Assembly (NCBI RefSeq): GCF_016859285.1
Contig: NC_053400.1
Location: 26,603,501 to 26,667,500 of the forward strand
Length of the DNA stretch: 64,000 nucleotides
Direction of reading: 5' to 3'
DNA from: Xiphias gladius
Taxonomy: Eukaryota > Chordata > Actinopteri > Istiophoriformes > Xiphiidae
Within the stretch, counting starts at the first letter, position 1. Each line of letters starts with the position of its first letter. The notes beneath the pieces were generated by a model, which worked only from the letters and a program-made list of their open reading frames with translations, did not search any database and was not told the DNA's origin. This document shows, in pieces, positions 24,111 to 50,500 of this stretch. Made by a program: the position numbers and the translations under genes.

Positions 24111-25540
24111 ATACACCGAAAACGTGCAGTTTAAAAAATAAGTAACCATTTTCATTGCATGGCGCTCTCACATTTTGTGCAGAAGTGAAGTCGCTTTCAA
24201 GTTGCACCATGTGACGTCAGCCGAGGGAGTAGAGCCAGAGTGGAGTGTACAATCTCCTGTCTGTGGTTAACCCTGTGTGCACTTGTGTGTGTTTCCAAAA
24301 ATCTTACCAGAAGGCTCCTGACTCCATCTGTCCCTGGTCACACTAGCGCTAGAATGTAAAATAAAAAAAATAAAAAAATAAATATAAAAAAAAAAAAATC
24401 GATCAACTCTTCCTCTTCTTTGTGCAGCACATTGCATTGAGCCTTTAGACTGGCTGTTAAACACTACGGGAAACAGGAACGCCACCTTGGTCAAAGTTAG
24501 ACAGCAAATTACACCTTTATGTCTCAACCACACATCCACACAATAAAACCTTGACCCAATTAAAAGTTTATTGTGAATATAATTTTTGTGATATAGAAAT
24601 ATTTTTACCCCATCAACTACTTTGGATGTGTGTGTCACTTAAAATGTTTTTGACAAATGTAGATGTCCAGTTTTGCTTGCTGGACCAATCATGAAACTTG
24701 GAGGATAAACAAATGCAAATTGGTATGCACTCACAATCTCCCCAGAGCAAGTTTATTTTGTATTTTACTTTTGTACTTTTGTAGTTTTGTACTGTGAGAT
24801 AAAGTAACCATACAGCACACTACTGGAAGTGGAAAATTGAACATTTTCAGAATAATGTTAATCCCTTCATTGGCCATGTGTTACCACAAAAAGTATTTTG
24901 CCAGCAGTATGAAATATATAAGTTCATCAGTGTTATTACTTTTATTTTATCAGTACAGATGAAAACCAGATATTCAATATCTACATATGACTGTGACATG
25001 TTTCAAAAGTTTCTATATGTGTAGTGTTGTTTGCAGTATTTACAGAGAAAGAAAACAAGTAGCGAAGAAAGAAAAGGTGTCTTTAAGCGAGTTGTATTGT
25101 CCCCAGGTGTAAGAAGAAATGAAGTTGTGTTTTTGTGGTTGGAGGTTTAACAAGAAAGAAATTACAAAATCTAGTAATAAATTCTGTAAAAGAACTGAAG
25201 ATGTATTTGATTACACTTAATGAGGAATAACATCAATGCTATTTGCATATTTTCCAGTTTATCTATAACTAAACTGCAAATCCGTTGCTGCAGGTTCTGG
25301 TTACAAAGAGTATTTGAATTCCATATTCAGAATGTAACAAATAAGTAGGATGAAAAGGCTATTTGCAAAAGTCAAGCATGGGAAATGGGAACACAAAACA
25401 ATAACAAATCAAAACAAAAGAAGGCAAGACAAATTTAGCATGTAAAAAATGATTCTGAAGGCCTGCCAACATTGTGGTAATTTCCTCCCGACCCCAGTGA
25501 TTGTGCTTAGACTTTGAGTAAACATTAACAAATTCCGCCT

Positions 25541-25566
25541 GAGAGAGAGAGAGAGAGAGAGAGAGA
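25541..25566. repeat. (GA)n microsatellite
   Basis: Perfect GA run of about 26 bases, about 350 bases below the shc4 stop codon. Confidence 0.95.
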
Positions 25567-25914
25567 CACAGGATGCTCTGCAGGCCAGCAGCTGCTCTCA
25601 ACACAGGGAGATGCACAGTGTGCACAACAGTGAGAATTCATTTAAATGGTAGGAAAATCAAAGTATTCACTGTACATATACAATGTACGTGTATTAATAG
25701 CCAAATAATAAAATATATAGGAAAGTGATGTCTCAAATGTTATAATTTTCAAGGAGCTAAAAGTGTTTAAAGTTTAAAATATTTTTTTATAATTAAATTA
25801 TTAATTATTATTTATTTTATTTTTTTTGCTTGGGCACACTGTGCCTCAGCTCCAAAAACGTTGCGAACCACTGCCGAAGGCTAAGGTATGGATGTGACAG
25901 CCTATGGATGTGCA

Positions 25915-39978
<14,064 letters not shown>

Positions 39979-40620
39979 AATCGGGGAACTGGACAAAGGA
40001 GAGCATTGGGACAAAGTAAAAAAAAAAAGAAAAAAGGAAAACCTGCCAGGATTTAGATCACTCTCAGTTATTACACACAGAGGTTTGACTTGATAAAGTA
40101 GATCTGACCTGAGATTGCAGAAAGAGACATGAAATGCATTACGCTGATCATTTTGGTTGAACTGCTCTTCAGAGGATTATCTGACATACTGTACACTCAG
40201 ATTATTAGATGGGATTCCTACTGTACAATACACTAGATTCAACTCACCAGCATAGGACTGGGGATGTCCTGTGTAGTCTAAAGTCCAGTCTGCTCCGCTC
40301 TAGTCACGCTGAGCACAATCCCGTCCCACTGACCCATACACTTTCTCAGTCAGTTGCCGGGCTTCCAGCTCTGCTTCACCTCCACATCAACTTTCCTCCC
40401 CTCTGTCTTTTCTTTCTGAGGCACAGCAGAATTGTGCAGCTTTTATGAATGAACTTTCTCCTTTTTTATGAATGAGAGGTTCTTGCTCACTTCCTCTGTC
40501 TCTCTCTGTGACGGTGCATGCAGTTGAATGTGTGAATGGACCGGAGAGATTGACAGACGGCCCCTAAGGCACTCTCCCCCTCCCTCACTCATACACTACC
40601 ATCCAATCACAGGCGGGTAG
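39979..40620 (-). promoter_or_regulatory. probable shc4 5'UTR / promoter side
   Basis: Sequence immediately upstream of the shc4 start. A probable acceptor at 39989/39988 implies at least one non-coding exon further up. No TATA box or transcription start can be assigned with confidence. Confidence 0.3.
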
Positions 40621-40635
40621 GGTGACTCATGCTGT

Positions 40636-40637
<2 letters not shown>

Positions 40638-40692
<55 letters not shown>
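40638..40692. repeat. (AC)n microsatellite
   Basis: Perfect AC run of about 55 bases between shc4 and secisbp2l. Confidence 0.97.
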
Positions 40693-40695
<3 letters not shown>

Positions 40696-41354
40696 ATACA
40701 CTGAAGCAGAGCCAATACAGTGCATGAGTGCTCTATTCCTCTCTACTTACATCACTTGCACCCAAGACAAGCTGTTAAAGTGTTATTGATACATTGTTAG
40801 CTTGGCTTTCCCCCCGAAAAAAGGTTTTCTCTTGATTTCAGAAAATGAAGATTCAATATGTGTAGTAATTACAGAAATAACCCAGACTGACTTGATTTAC
40901 ACAATTAAAAGAAATCCGAGTATACCTAATGCATGTAATATTCAAATGACCTCCATGAACACAGAAGAGGAAGCGGAACATTTGCATTTCCGTGTGATTG
41001 CAATCAAAGCAATACGCCAGACGGCGACTAAAGAGTGCTTTACATACTGTACTTATTCCTGATTAAAAGATTATTATCTTTGAACGCCAAAAAGCAGGCA
41101 GGGTGTAGCAGAACTTCCACATTTCGCATACATAATTCAAGAATTTTCAGAGTAAAGAAGTATTTCTGACTTCAGGATTTTTCTTCAAAACAAATAACTT
41201 AAATACAGATAACCTGAAAACTGCAATCTTGTGTAGATAAGCTGGATGTGACAATAAAAAGACTAGACAAGTCTTCAAATCTTCAAGAGTGCATAAAATA
41301 ATATACAGCAGAGCTTTGTCGCTTCCTAGTGGTCATTCAGTAAAACTGCAGTCT

Positions 41355-41670
41355 AGGCCTGCAAATAACGATTATTCTTATGGTCAATTCATCTCGTGTA
41401 ATCACTGGATTGTTTTGCCTATAAAATACGGGAAAATAGTAAAGTCTTACATTTTCTTAGAGCCCAGCACGACTTATTCCGATTGCTTGCTTTATCAAAT
41501 CAGCAGTCCAAAACAGAAAAATATTAAATTTACTACCATATACAACAAAGAAAATGCATCAAATCCTCACATTTCAGGACCTGGAAAACAGTGAATGTTT
41601 AGCATTTTTAGTTTGGTAATTGCTTGAAAAAAAGACTAGTTGCAGATTGTTTTCTGTTTCAGTTGTACCG
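41355..41670 (+). repeat. R1 repeat, copy 6
   Basis: Contains gcaaataacgattattctta, 'cctataaaatacgggaaaata', 'cagcagtccaaaacag', 'aaatcctcacatttcagga' and 'gtgaatgtttagcattttt', ending 'ctgtttcagttgta'. Nearly full length. Confidence 0.65.
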
Positions 41671-41699
41671 CAATCTAATTTGTGCATATGCTGGTAAAA

Positions 41700-43943
41700 C
41701 AGTCAACAGTGAACAGATGATGAGGCATCAGTCACATGATTTACTTAAACAACATTTTAATGATGTTAATCATCCATTCATATAGGTTTAGAGTGATAAC
41801 AGGATTATGAGAAACAGCCTCTAACAATGTTGCTAGTGATGTACAGTCTGAAGGAGACAGTCTTAAATATCCATATAAAGACGGGGAACACACTAAAAAA
41901 GTACTTCATTGAACGTTTTGGGTTTTTTTTTTGTTTTGTTTTTTTGTTCACATTAGTTACAAGACCTTTACCAGTACTATATTTACATAGTGCAAAAAAA
42001 ACACTTGCTGTCGATTAAAATACTTCAAACACTTTGATGGAAGTCATAGCAACAAAAAGCCTACACACAGCGTACCTTTTATCAAACCAGAAATACTTTC
42101 ATTATCCCAAGTATGACATTCAGTACACTGTCATCTCCCATCTCAGGGCTTCACATTGCATACAGCCCGACCTACTGCATTCAGACACCGCATCATCATA
42201 GACAGGCTGAAATCTCACTATGATTCACTATCAAATACCATTATCAAATTGGATTCCAACTGTTAAAATGTTAAAACTAATCAAATGGCTTTAATAACAG
42301 GATGATTGTATGTTTTTAATACAATGCTGGATCAAAATCTCTTCTGTACACTTGTATTTACAAGGGTTTATCATTAGCATGTGCATGACTCTGTGATGAC
42401 TTGTTTGACTTACAGTGGTGACTCTGCCCTGAGGAGGGAGCTTCTCCGCTGTGGTGAACTGACTTTAGACTGGCGGTTGTAGCTGGGTACCAACAAAATC
42501 TGTCTATAGAATCCAGAAGAGCTCTACAAGGATTAAGTTCAGTTGTAAACAACCATGTCTGTTTTTTAAACATCATGAATACCAGTAGCCATCTTGTCCT
42601 AATGGTTAATTTGATTTAATTGGCTTTTTTTTTCCTTTTAAAAAAGGAAAGGGAATCAATACTGGTAATAACGACAATTTACAACACCTTTCTAGTTTCC
42701 CAGTTCTTTCTTAATGCTATAAACCACTCCAGTGAGTAACTTTATTACTAAGTTCTGTGTCTATCTGCAGATCAAAACACTTGCAAAATTTCCTTCTGGA
42801 TAGAAAGACTTAAAAAGATCTCAGTGTTGATGGTAAATCTGATAGACAGACTTCTAAAAATGTCTTAGGTCATTACCAAGGCTTGACAGCCCCCTCCCCC
42901 CAATCAGAGAACAAAACGCCGCCAGAGAGAACAGGAGCACTTTTTTTTTATGAAGCACAGAAAGCCTCTGGGAACTGAAGACAATTCCAGTCAGAGGAAA
43001 ATAACCCTAAATAGTTTCACACTTAGCAAATCAATATGACAAACCATTACATATTGTAGTAGAACCACCTAGACAAAGTTATATACACAAAGCTTGTTTT
43101 GCTTCTTAGAAGTTAAATCATTTGAATCATCTGAATACAGAATGGGACACATTATTTAAACATTAAAAAACACTCTCTGAAAACTGATGGGTGGGAGTGG
43201 TTTTGGTAGAAAGACAAAACCCCTGACACTATAATATTCTGTGAGGAAGGCTCAATACCAACCAAACAGTAATTAAGAAATGCATGTCTCTCCTTCCCTC
43301 ATTGAGCAGTGAGGTGAAAAAAAAAAAAAAACAAACACACACAATATTTACAAAAATAAAGCTAATGAACACACCAAAATAAATGCAAACTAAAGTATGT
43401 GCCTGTAAACGAAGAGACACACACACAAATACTTGCGGAGCTGTAAACCTTGCAGGGCTCTGAATAAAGTAAGATGGGAGCTGAAAGGTTCCAACCTTCT
43501 CTGTGAGCTACAGACAGCAGTTCAACATTATTTAGCACTCATCACTTGCTCCTAGAAAAGTCCATGACTCAAAGAGTTCAGATTCGGAGAAGGAAAATTA
43601 AAAACTTCCCTCTGAATTCAAGTGTAGCAGGTTATGGGCTGAACAAGTGAGGGCTGATGAGTATTTTTAAGAAGTATCAATTGCTATCCCTCAAAATGTG
43701 TTAGTAGTTGTTTGGTCTGCAACCCTTTGTGTTTGTAAGTTGGTCAGTTTCTCTGTGATGATTAATGGGCCGTGTGTGAGTGTTGGTCAGTTGGTTGGAT
43801 ACCTGAGATTATGTCTAGTGTCAGGGGTTAGAGACAAAGGAGAAAAGCTGCTGGTTGCTGTGAAGAGGGATGTGTGAGAGCAACAGAGGGCAGAGCGAAT
43901 GGAAGATGTAAGAATAGAGGGAGGAGGAGGAGGACAAGTGATT
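41700..43943 (-). other. secisbp2l 3' flank, probable 3'UTR
   Basis: No coding exon was found between the secisbp2l stop codon and shc4. Sequence immediately below 43944 should be secisbp2l 3'UTR. A minus-strand AATAAA occurs at about 42741-42746 (plus TTTATT), a candidate polyadenylation signal about 1.2 kb after the stop; the true end is unknown. Confidence 0.4.
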
Positions 43944-44560
43944 TCAGCCGGTGACCTTCTTGGCCTCCACTTGCTCTTTGCCCTCCATCCTCGTCTCTGT
44001 GATGTCCGCTGAATCGAGGTCCTCCTCGTCCTCACTCTGCCCTCTTTCCTCTTCATCGTCTTCCTCTTCCTCCTCCTCTTCTGTACTTTCCTGGCTCTTT
44101 CCCAGCTGCAGGTTTTCCAGGGTCTTTGAGACCCAGGATTCGATGCGGCTAGTGAGGGTGGGCACTTCGACAGATATAGGTTCAGGAGTGTAGTCCTCCT
44201 CTTCCTCGTCCTCCTCCTCTGCCTCTTCCAACATCCCGGGGACTAGGGTGGAAGTGGTGGAGGTGATGGAGGAGTTCAGCGGGCCCCTGCAGCTCCCATC
44301 CAATGAGCCCGTCTCTGTGCTCTGCTGTGAGGCCAGCTCCAGCCGGTCGTCGACCCGGACCTCGTCCCTCTCACTGGTACCCTGTGTCAGAGGCCCTGAC
44401 CTGGGCTGGTGAGCAGTGGAGCCAGGCTGGGCGGCGTTGGCGGTGGCTGCCAGTGCCTCACTGTCTCTCTGCGTGGCCGTCGAAGGTGCAGGGCGACTCT
44501 GCTCCGCCTCTACAGGCTCGGGGGCATCTGAAGTCTCCACCATACTCCTCCAGTTGGTCT
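43944..44560 (-). CDS. secisbp2l: secisbp2l last coding exon (acidic tail)
   Basis: Begins ETNWRSMVETSDAPEP; contains ASQQSTETGSLDGSCRGPLN, SSITSTTSTLVPGMLEE and two Glu/Asp blocks; TGA at 43944. Acceptor attcctgcag. The C-terminal end is divergent from human. Confidence 0.95.
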
Positions 44561-47500
44561 CTGCAGGAATTAATAGATTTGCTATGCTCCATTTTCTTAT
44601 CTCAGCAAAATTACAGTCAGTGGTGGTTTCATTCCATCACATGGTTTTGTTCACGACATTGTTTGAACCGCAAAGAATCCTTTTTTTTTTATAGCCAAGT
44701 ATTAGAGAGAAAAAGAAGACATTCCTAGGGGCAGAACATTTCTTTTTTTCTACTCTTCCTTCTTACCCCATCAAGTAAGTACATTTATTCAAGTTCTGTA
44801 CTTCAATGCAATTTTGAGGAAATTACACTTTACTTGAGTTTTTCCATTTTATGCTACTTTATACTTCTACTCTACTCTTATCTGAAAGCTGTGGTTGCTA
44901 ATTACTTTTCATAATAAGATTTTATATTAAAAAAAAAAAAACATAACATCGTCTCAATTTGTCTTGTAACCTCTTACAAAGTGTCTAGTTGGGGCCCCTT
45001 GTTGGTTGGTTTGGATTTCTGGAAGTTGGTAGCAGTTCCACCAAAAGAGATATTCCCAGTCAGATGGTCTCATTTAAATTATTGTTTGAAGCACAAACAA
45101 GTCAAATCAGCTAATATTTTTTTTAAATCAACTAACAGAGTAAAATGAAAACATTCTCAGCAGCAGAACCTTTCCATTATTCTTCTTTTCTACCACATCA
45201 ATCATCTCACAACCCCCAGATTTATCCTGTGACCTTTTGGAGTAAGCCCAACCACCAGGTTGGGAACCACTGAATTGAAATACTTATAGTAGTTAAAAAT
45301 CAGTATCAAAAATAAGGGGTACTTTTACTTGAGTAAATAATCTGAATACTTCTTCCCCCACTGAATACAGATAACCCTTGAAAAACTATGACAAAGACAA
45401 AAAGCAGAGAGACAGAGAGGAGGGAGCTTACCGTACTCCTTTTCATTGACCTCTGAGATAGGCTCAGAGAAGATGGAGCAAAAGGAGATAGCAGAAGCAG
45501 CAGAGTGGTTACGTGAATGCCCCATGTGGTGTGGGACTTTCTTGTCATTTTTCAGAGCCTCCTCGGCCTGCTCCTGCTCCAGAGCTGACACCATGTCCTT
45601 GTAGGCCTTCCTAGCCTCTTCTGTCAGAGACACTAAACGGTTGAAGAGGCCCTGAAGGAGGAAGAGGGATTTAACCAAGTTAGTGAGAGGCAAAAAATAA
45701 AAATCAAAAAAATTAATAAAATCTATAAAAAAAAACAACAACAACATGACAACAACATGAGCTGCTTAGATATGATCCGGTGTTTCCGAGGCCACAGTAT
45801 GTCTCTACTGATCTATACTGACATTCACTTGTTGTTAAGATAGATTGGATGAATATATAATCAAGTATTAAAAGCAATTTATAACAATGAAAGAATTTTT
45901 GTAGATGGGAATGTCTTACCTCAGCTCCAGAATAGTTGAAAATGCCAACCACACTGACGGGCACTAGTTTGTTGACGCAACGTCCGAGAGCTTTTCTGCC
46001 CAAGGCAAACACAAACGGGATCTCCTGCTCCCTAGCCATGGCAATTACATTGTATAAAGCTTCATCCAAACCACCTGCAACACAGTAAACAATTAATGAC
46101 TCAATTGAATCAACTTTGAGTAACCCAATTTACAAAAAGAACACAAAATGTCAAGCAATGACTTGAACACAAGACGGCAAAAACCTGCTGTTCTGGTAAT
46201 ACCTAAGCTGGGCTTGGGAGCAACACAAATTGGCATCTATTAATGCAGTATGTGACTGCTGGGTTTGTGCTTGCTTATTTGCACATCTGGCAGATACGGG
46301 GAAACATTATCATTCATTTGGAAGTGTGTTTCTGGCCATCTGATGAATGTAAGTCAGAGTAAGATTCAACCCTGTTTCTGGTCTCTGCCAGCTCCTGAGA
46401 GAAGTTTCACTAGGTTCATCAACTAGTCGTTAACTGCGTCTGTCTGCAGTTTGTTGCTGATCAGGTGGCGTACGGTGGGTTTATATAGCTTTTGTCTGAA
46501 AATGACGCTATGAGAGCAGTGAAACTGAACCAAAACAGTAAAGTCGCAGAAAGACAGCTAAACAATCAGCTGAAACTTGCTCAAAAGCTCAGAAAAAAAG
46601 AACTGAAGATTTGGATGAACTTTTCTGTGGCCTCCTCACTCAGCAAGCCCTTTCACTTTACCGCATTGTTTTCCCTTTTTCATTTGGCTCATTGTATTAT
46701 AAAAATATAAATTCTAGCCACATTAAACATGTTTACTGCTCAGTAGGTCAGAGCTCAGACAATCTGATCAAATACAGTAAGTACAGATGCTGGAGATGAT
46801 ACTGCAACATTCTTTACCTTTGGCCTGGATCTTCTCACAGTTGGGGGAGATGATGACACACTTAATCTTATGCAACTTCATGTGCTTGGTGACCTCTCTG
46901 AGACCCATGACCAGGCGGCGTTTGGATTTGGCCTTGGTAGGATCCTTCTGGTAGACCCGCTCCTGGAAGCGAACCAATTCCTGTAATAGCAGAGTCACAC
47001 TCTCGTCGATCTCCTTACTCAGCACTTGGTTACAGTACCTTCAGAAGAAAAAAAAAAAACATGAGAGGGAACAGAAGAAAAAAAAAAAAAAAAATCAAGG
47101 GGGTTACAGATATTCAAAATGTGTTTTGGGTGTTTACCAAGCTAACAATGAAGATCGGCATTAGTGTTAACTGGCACAAATAATGGTGTGAAATGGTAAT
47201 CACAGCCTTTGGAACTTAATTAGTTAATTGATTTAAAAAAAAAAAAAAAAAGAATCTATACAATTTTGATAAGCCATTCATTCTGAAAATTATTTTTTCA
47301 AGCAAAAATACTACATATTTTCTGGTTGCAGTCCGTAACTGATGCTTTGCTGCTTTTCTTTGTCCTACACAATAGTCAGCGGATAAGTTTTAGATTTTGG
47401 AGTGCTCCTCCAACAAAACAAACAATCTGATTATGTCAATTTGGGATTTAGAAAATTTGCCGTGCCTCTTTATTTATTCATTTATTTATTTCATAGACCA

Positions 47501-50500
47501 AACAAGTAATTGTAAAAATAACCATCAGAGCAGTATATGATGAAAATAGTTGCCCTAAAAAAGGCTTCAGTCTTTGTCATCATCCTTAAAATGACTCTCA
47601 CTCTAAGTTTATACAGCTGTTCATGAAAACTTAATTTAATTGCTTGTTGGTTATGCTTATGCTATTACACTTTGTTGCTATCAGAGCCCTTTTCTGATCA
47701 AGATAAGCACTGCAGCTTCTCTAGGAAAACCAGAGCCATCATACAACATGCATACTCCCAGTAACTTTGTGGTTCGATGAAATATCTATCAGAAGGTCAA
47801 CGTATTGTGGTCTGAGGAACAAGTGTCCTGCTGGTCAGAGCTGAGAGGAGGAGCTTGGCCACAGAGGCTTTTTGGAGGCTTTAAATGCAAAATCTGTTAG
47901 AGAAGGGTGGGCTGGGACAATAGGCCTACACCAGAGGACATAGAGGGACAATGCTGTGTTTGTGACCACTGGCATACATTTTTGCTGAGAAGGGACAATG
48001 TGCTAGGCATCCTTGCCGTACTCTACAATTCTTCATTGTACAGTTCCGTCCTTAAAAAACACCCGTTCAATTTCATAGTATGCTTCTCACAGCCAAGGCT
48101 CTGTGAGTTTGAGTGGGACAAATATTTGCCTCGCTAACCATTTTTGTTAACACTTCATGCATTTTTGTGACATTCCAATTCCAGGGATTCCTACAAAGAG
48201 TCTTTCCTTTTCCACGCTCTGTTTCTCCCTCCATGTGGGATAGGAGTGTGTACTTACTCTCTGAAACGTCGGCTGTGGATCTTGGTGATGGCGTTTGAAG
48301 CCATGGGACTCCCGATGCCGGAGCTGGCGGGAGAACCTTGGGACACTGGAGTGATGCTATATGGAGAGTTCTGACTGGCCGGGGAAAGAGATGCATCACT
48401 GGGAACACTCAGACCATTCTCTGTGATACAAACAGCAAACCAGAGATAACAATTAGAAACTGTTTTGTGGATAAGAAAATATGGGTACAAATGAAATGTT
48501 TTCACTTCTTAATATGAATTGCCCTCACCCTCTTGGGAGGCAGGCTCTCGTGTAAGATCATCAGTAAAATGTAGACACTCATCTCCATGCTCCTCCTGGC
48601 CTGATGACTCTTGTTCCACACTTGCCTTCCCTTTCTTACCTTCACGTTCCTTCAAGATAATCTATAGGAAAAAAAGAAAACAAAAACAGAATATCAAAAA
48701 CAAGGGCACTTAAAAAGAACTGGAGTGTACTTCCATGGTTCAATGATCCCCATTCCCTTTAGCAACTCTTATGCAGGCTAAATAACATCATCATCCCACC
48801 TCTCCTTAATCATTAACCTCATAAATCTAAAATCATCAAATCAAACTTCTAAAATCATCAACCTTCTTAAGAGCTGTTGGCCGTTTGACTTTTGGGATCT
48901 CTCTCTCCTTCCCTCTCTTGACACGGGGTGCAGTGGAATCCAGGGCATTATGTGGGGCTGAGTACGGCTGCTGATGACCCTTCAGCATGGACGGCACATT
49001 GGTTGAGCCTGAGCTGTGGAATGGAGTAGTTGTTCCAACTTGGAGAGGAGGACAACAAAATTAGAAGAATGTGAGGATGTGCACATGGATGTGCACAGGG
49101 CTTCATAATAAAAGTGGATGAAAGAAAAAGCCACTTGTTAACGTCTGATAGAGTTTATGAATACCTGTAAAAGACAGTGGCTTGGTATTGGTGAGTTGCC
49201 TCGCCTTCATAGCCTGCTGATGTTTCTCCAAAGCTGCAAGCATGTCTCCCAGGTCCAGCTCGACAGAGGTTTTACTCTTCTTCCCTGCTGCTTTGGTGAA
49301 TGCCTCCTGTCGGGCGAGGAAAGAAAAGGCAGAACAAAGTCACGCCCATGAAAGAGTCAAATACAACTGAAGATCAGAATGATGCTCATAGGCCAGGAGG
49401 CCCAGTGGTAAGGACCAGAACTGATGAAACAAGGCAAAGAAATGCATTGACAAGTCATTTCAATTAAAACCGTTCAGTGTGATCCCAACCTACATAGCCA
49501 GCAGACATACTACAGGTTTATACCTGTAATTTCTTCTGTTCCATGCTGATTTCAGAGTACTCCTGTGCAGTGGCCAAGGCAGCAGCCAGAGCTTTCTTCC
49601 TCTGGCTCTTGGCCCTCTTGGGAACAGAGGTGGTAATGGGGATGGGTGTCTGCACAATGTTGATAGGGGAGTTTTCTGGTAGGTTATCCAGCTGTGAAGC
49701 GTATAGAGACACAAATGAGTATTTAGTAGGGGTGTAAAAAACACAATATGGCTGTCTAAAACCGAACTTTCCAAAGTGCTCCCTCTCTCTCTGCATTTGT
49801 GTGCCTCTAGGCTGCCTGTGTGTGAGCTGGTGCATCCAGCCCGTGCCTCTCCTGCTGGCTCGTAACGTTTCCTAACCACATAAGGCTCCAAGCGTCCACA
49901 ACATTCACACGCTGAAGGAAATGTTGGTACCACTGTGCACAATGTGTACAATGCTGCCTGATGTTTACATTGCATTCACAGTGTTCAAAATATGCCAGGG
50001 GGAACCATACACCTTGCTACTAATTTCAGAAGGTGACATATGCACTAATAGGTAACAGTAACTGGGAGGACCAGTCAACACAGTAGAAGATATGCTAGTG
50101 CTAGCAGCTAATGCTACTTCCAAGCTTCTTGTGGTTTAAGGCAAAACTGTTACTGAAGCAATATTCTGTTTTATTTAAAATGGGACACGCCCCAACACAG
50201 CGTTATGAAATATACGAAAATTCAGAGGGATCCCACTTACCCAGGAACTGAGATAAATAATACTCAGTGAGCACACTTTTAGTTAAAAATTCAGCCTCCT
50301 TAACGATTGGCCGAAAAGTTATCCAGTGGATCACTGCCTGTGTTAACTGATGTTGTGGCACAATATATAATTTCCTGATTTAGTATTTAAATAAAAGTTG
50401 AGAAAACAATAAATTATTTTAGTCACACTTACTATAAAAGAGTAAAAATATCAAATCCTAAGCGCATCTGAATTCAATCGTACTGAATCGGCTTTGAATC

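Larger units (their letters stand above)
10900..25914. other. fbn1-shc4 intergenic region
   Basis: About 15 kb with no reading frame resembling a known exon. It carries repeat debris: a LINE reverse-transcriptase relic (12360-12640), two large related elements in opposite orientation (14355-15020 and 17243-18640), repeat C, R1 copies and microsatellites. In mammals CEP152 occupies this interval; nothing like it was seen. The shc4 3'UTR should occupy the last few hundred bases; AATAAA-type signals on the minus strand occur at 25811-25821, but these lie in AT-rich repeat sequence and are unproven. Confidence 0.7.

Noticed and set aside
10900..25900. A cep152 gene or fragments in the fbn1-shc4 gap
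   Set aside because: No long coiled-coil exon or recognisable CEP152 motif was seen; open frames here are short and uncorrelated with splice sites.
43951..44193. Ser-rich plus-strand frame
   Set aside because: It is the antisense shadow of the Glu/Asp-rich tail of secisbp2l.
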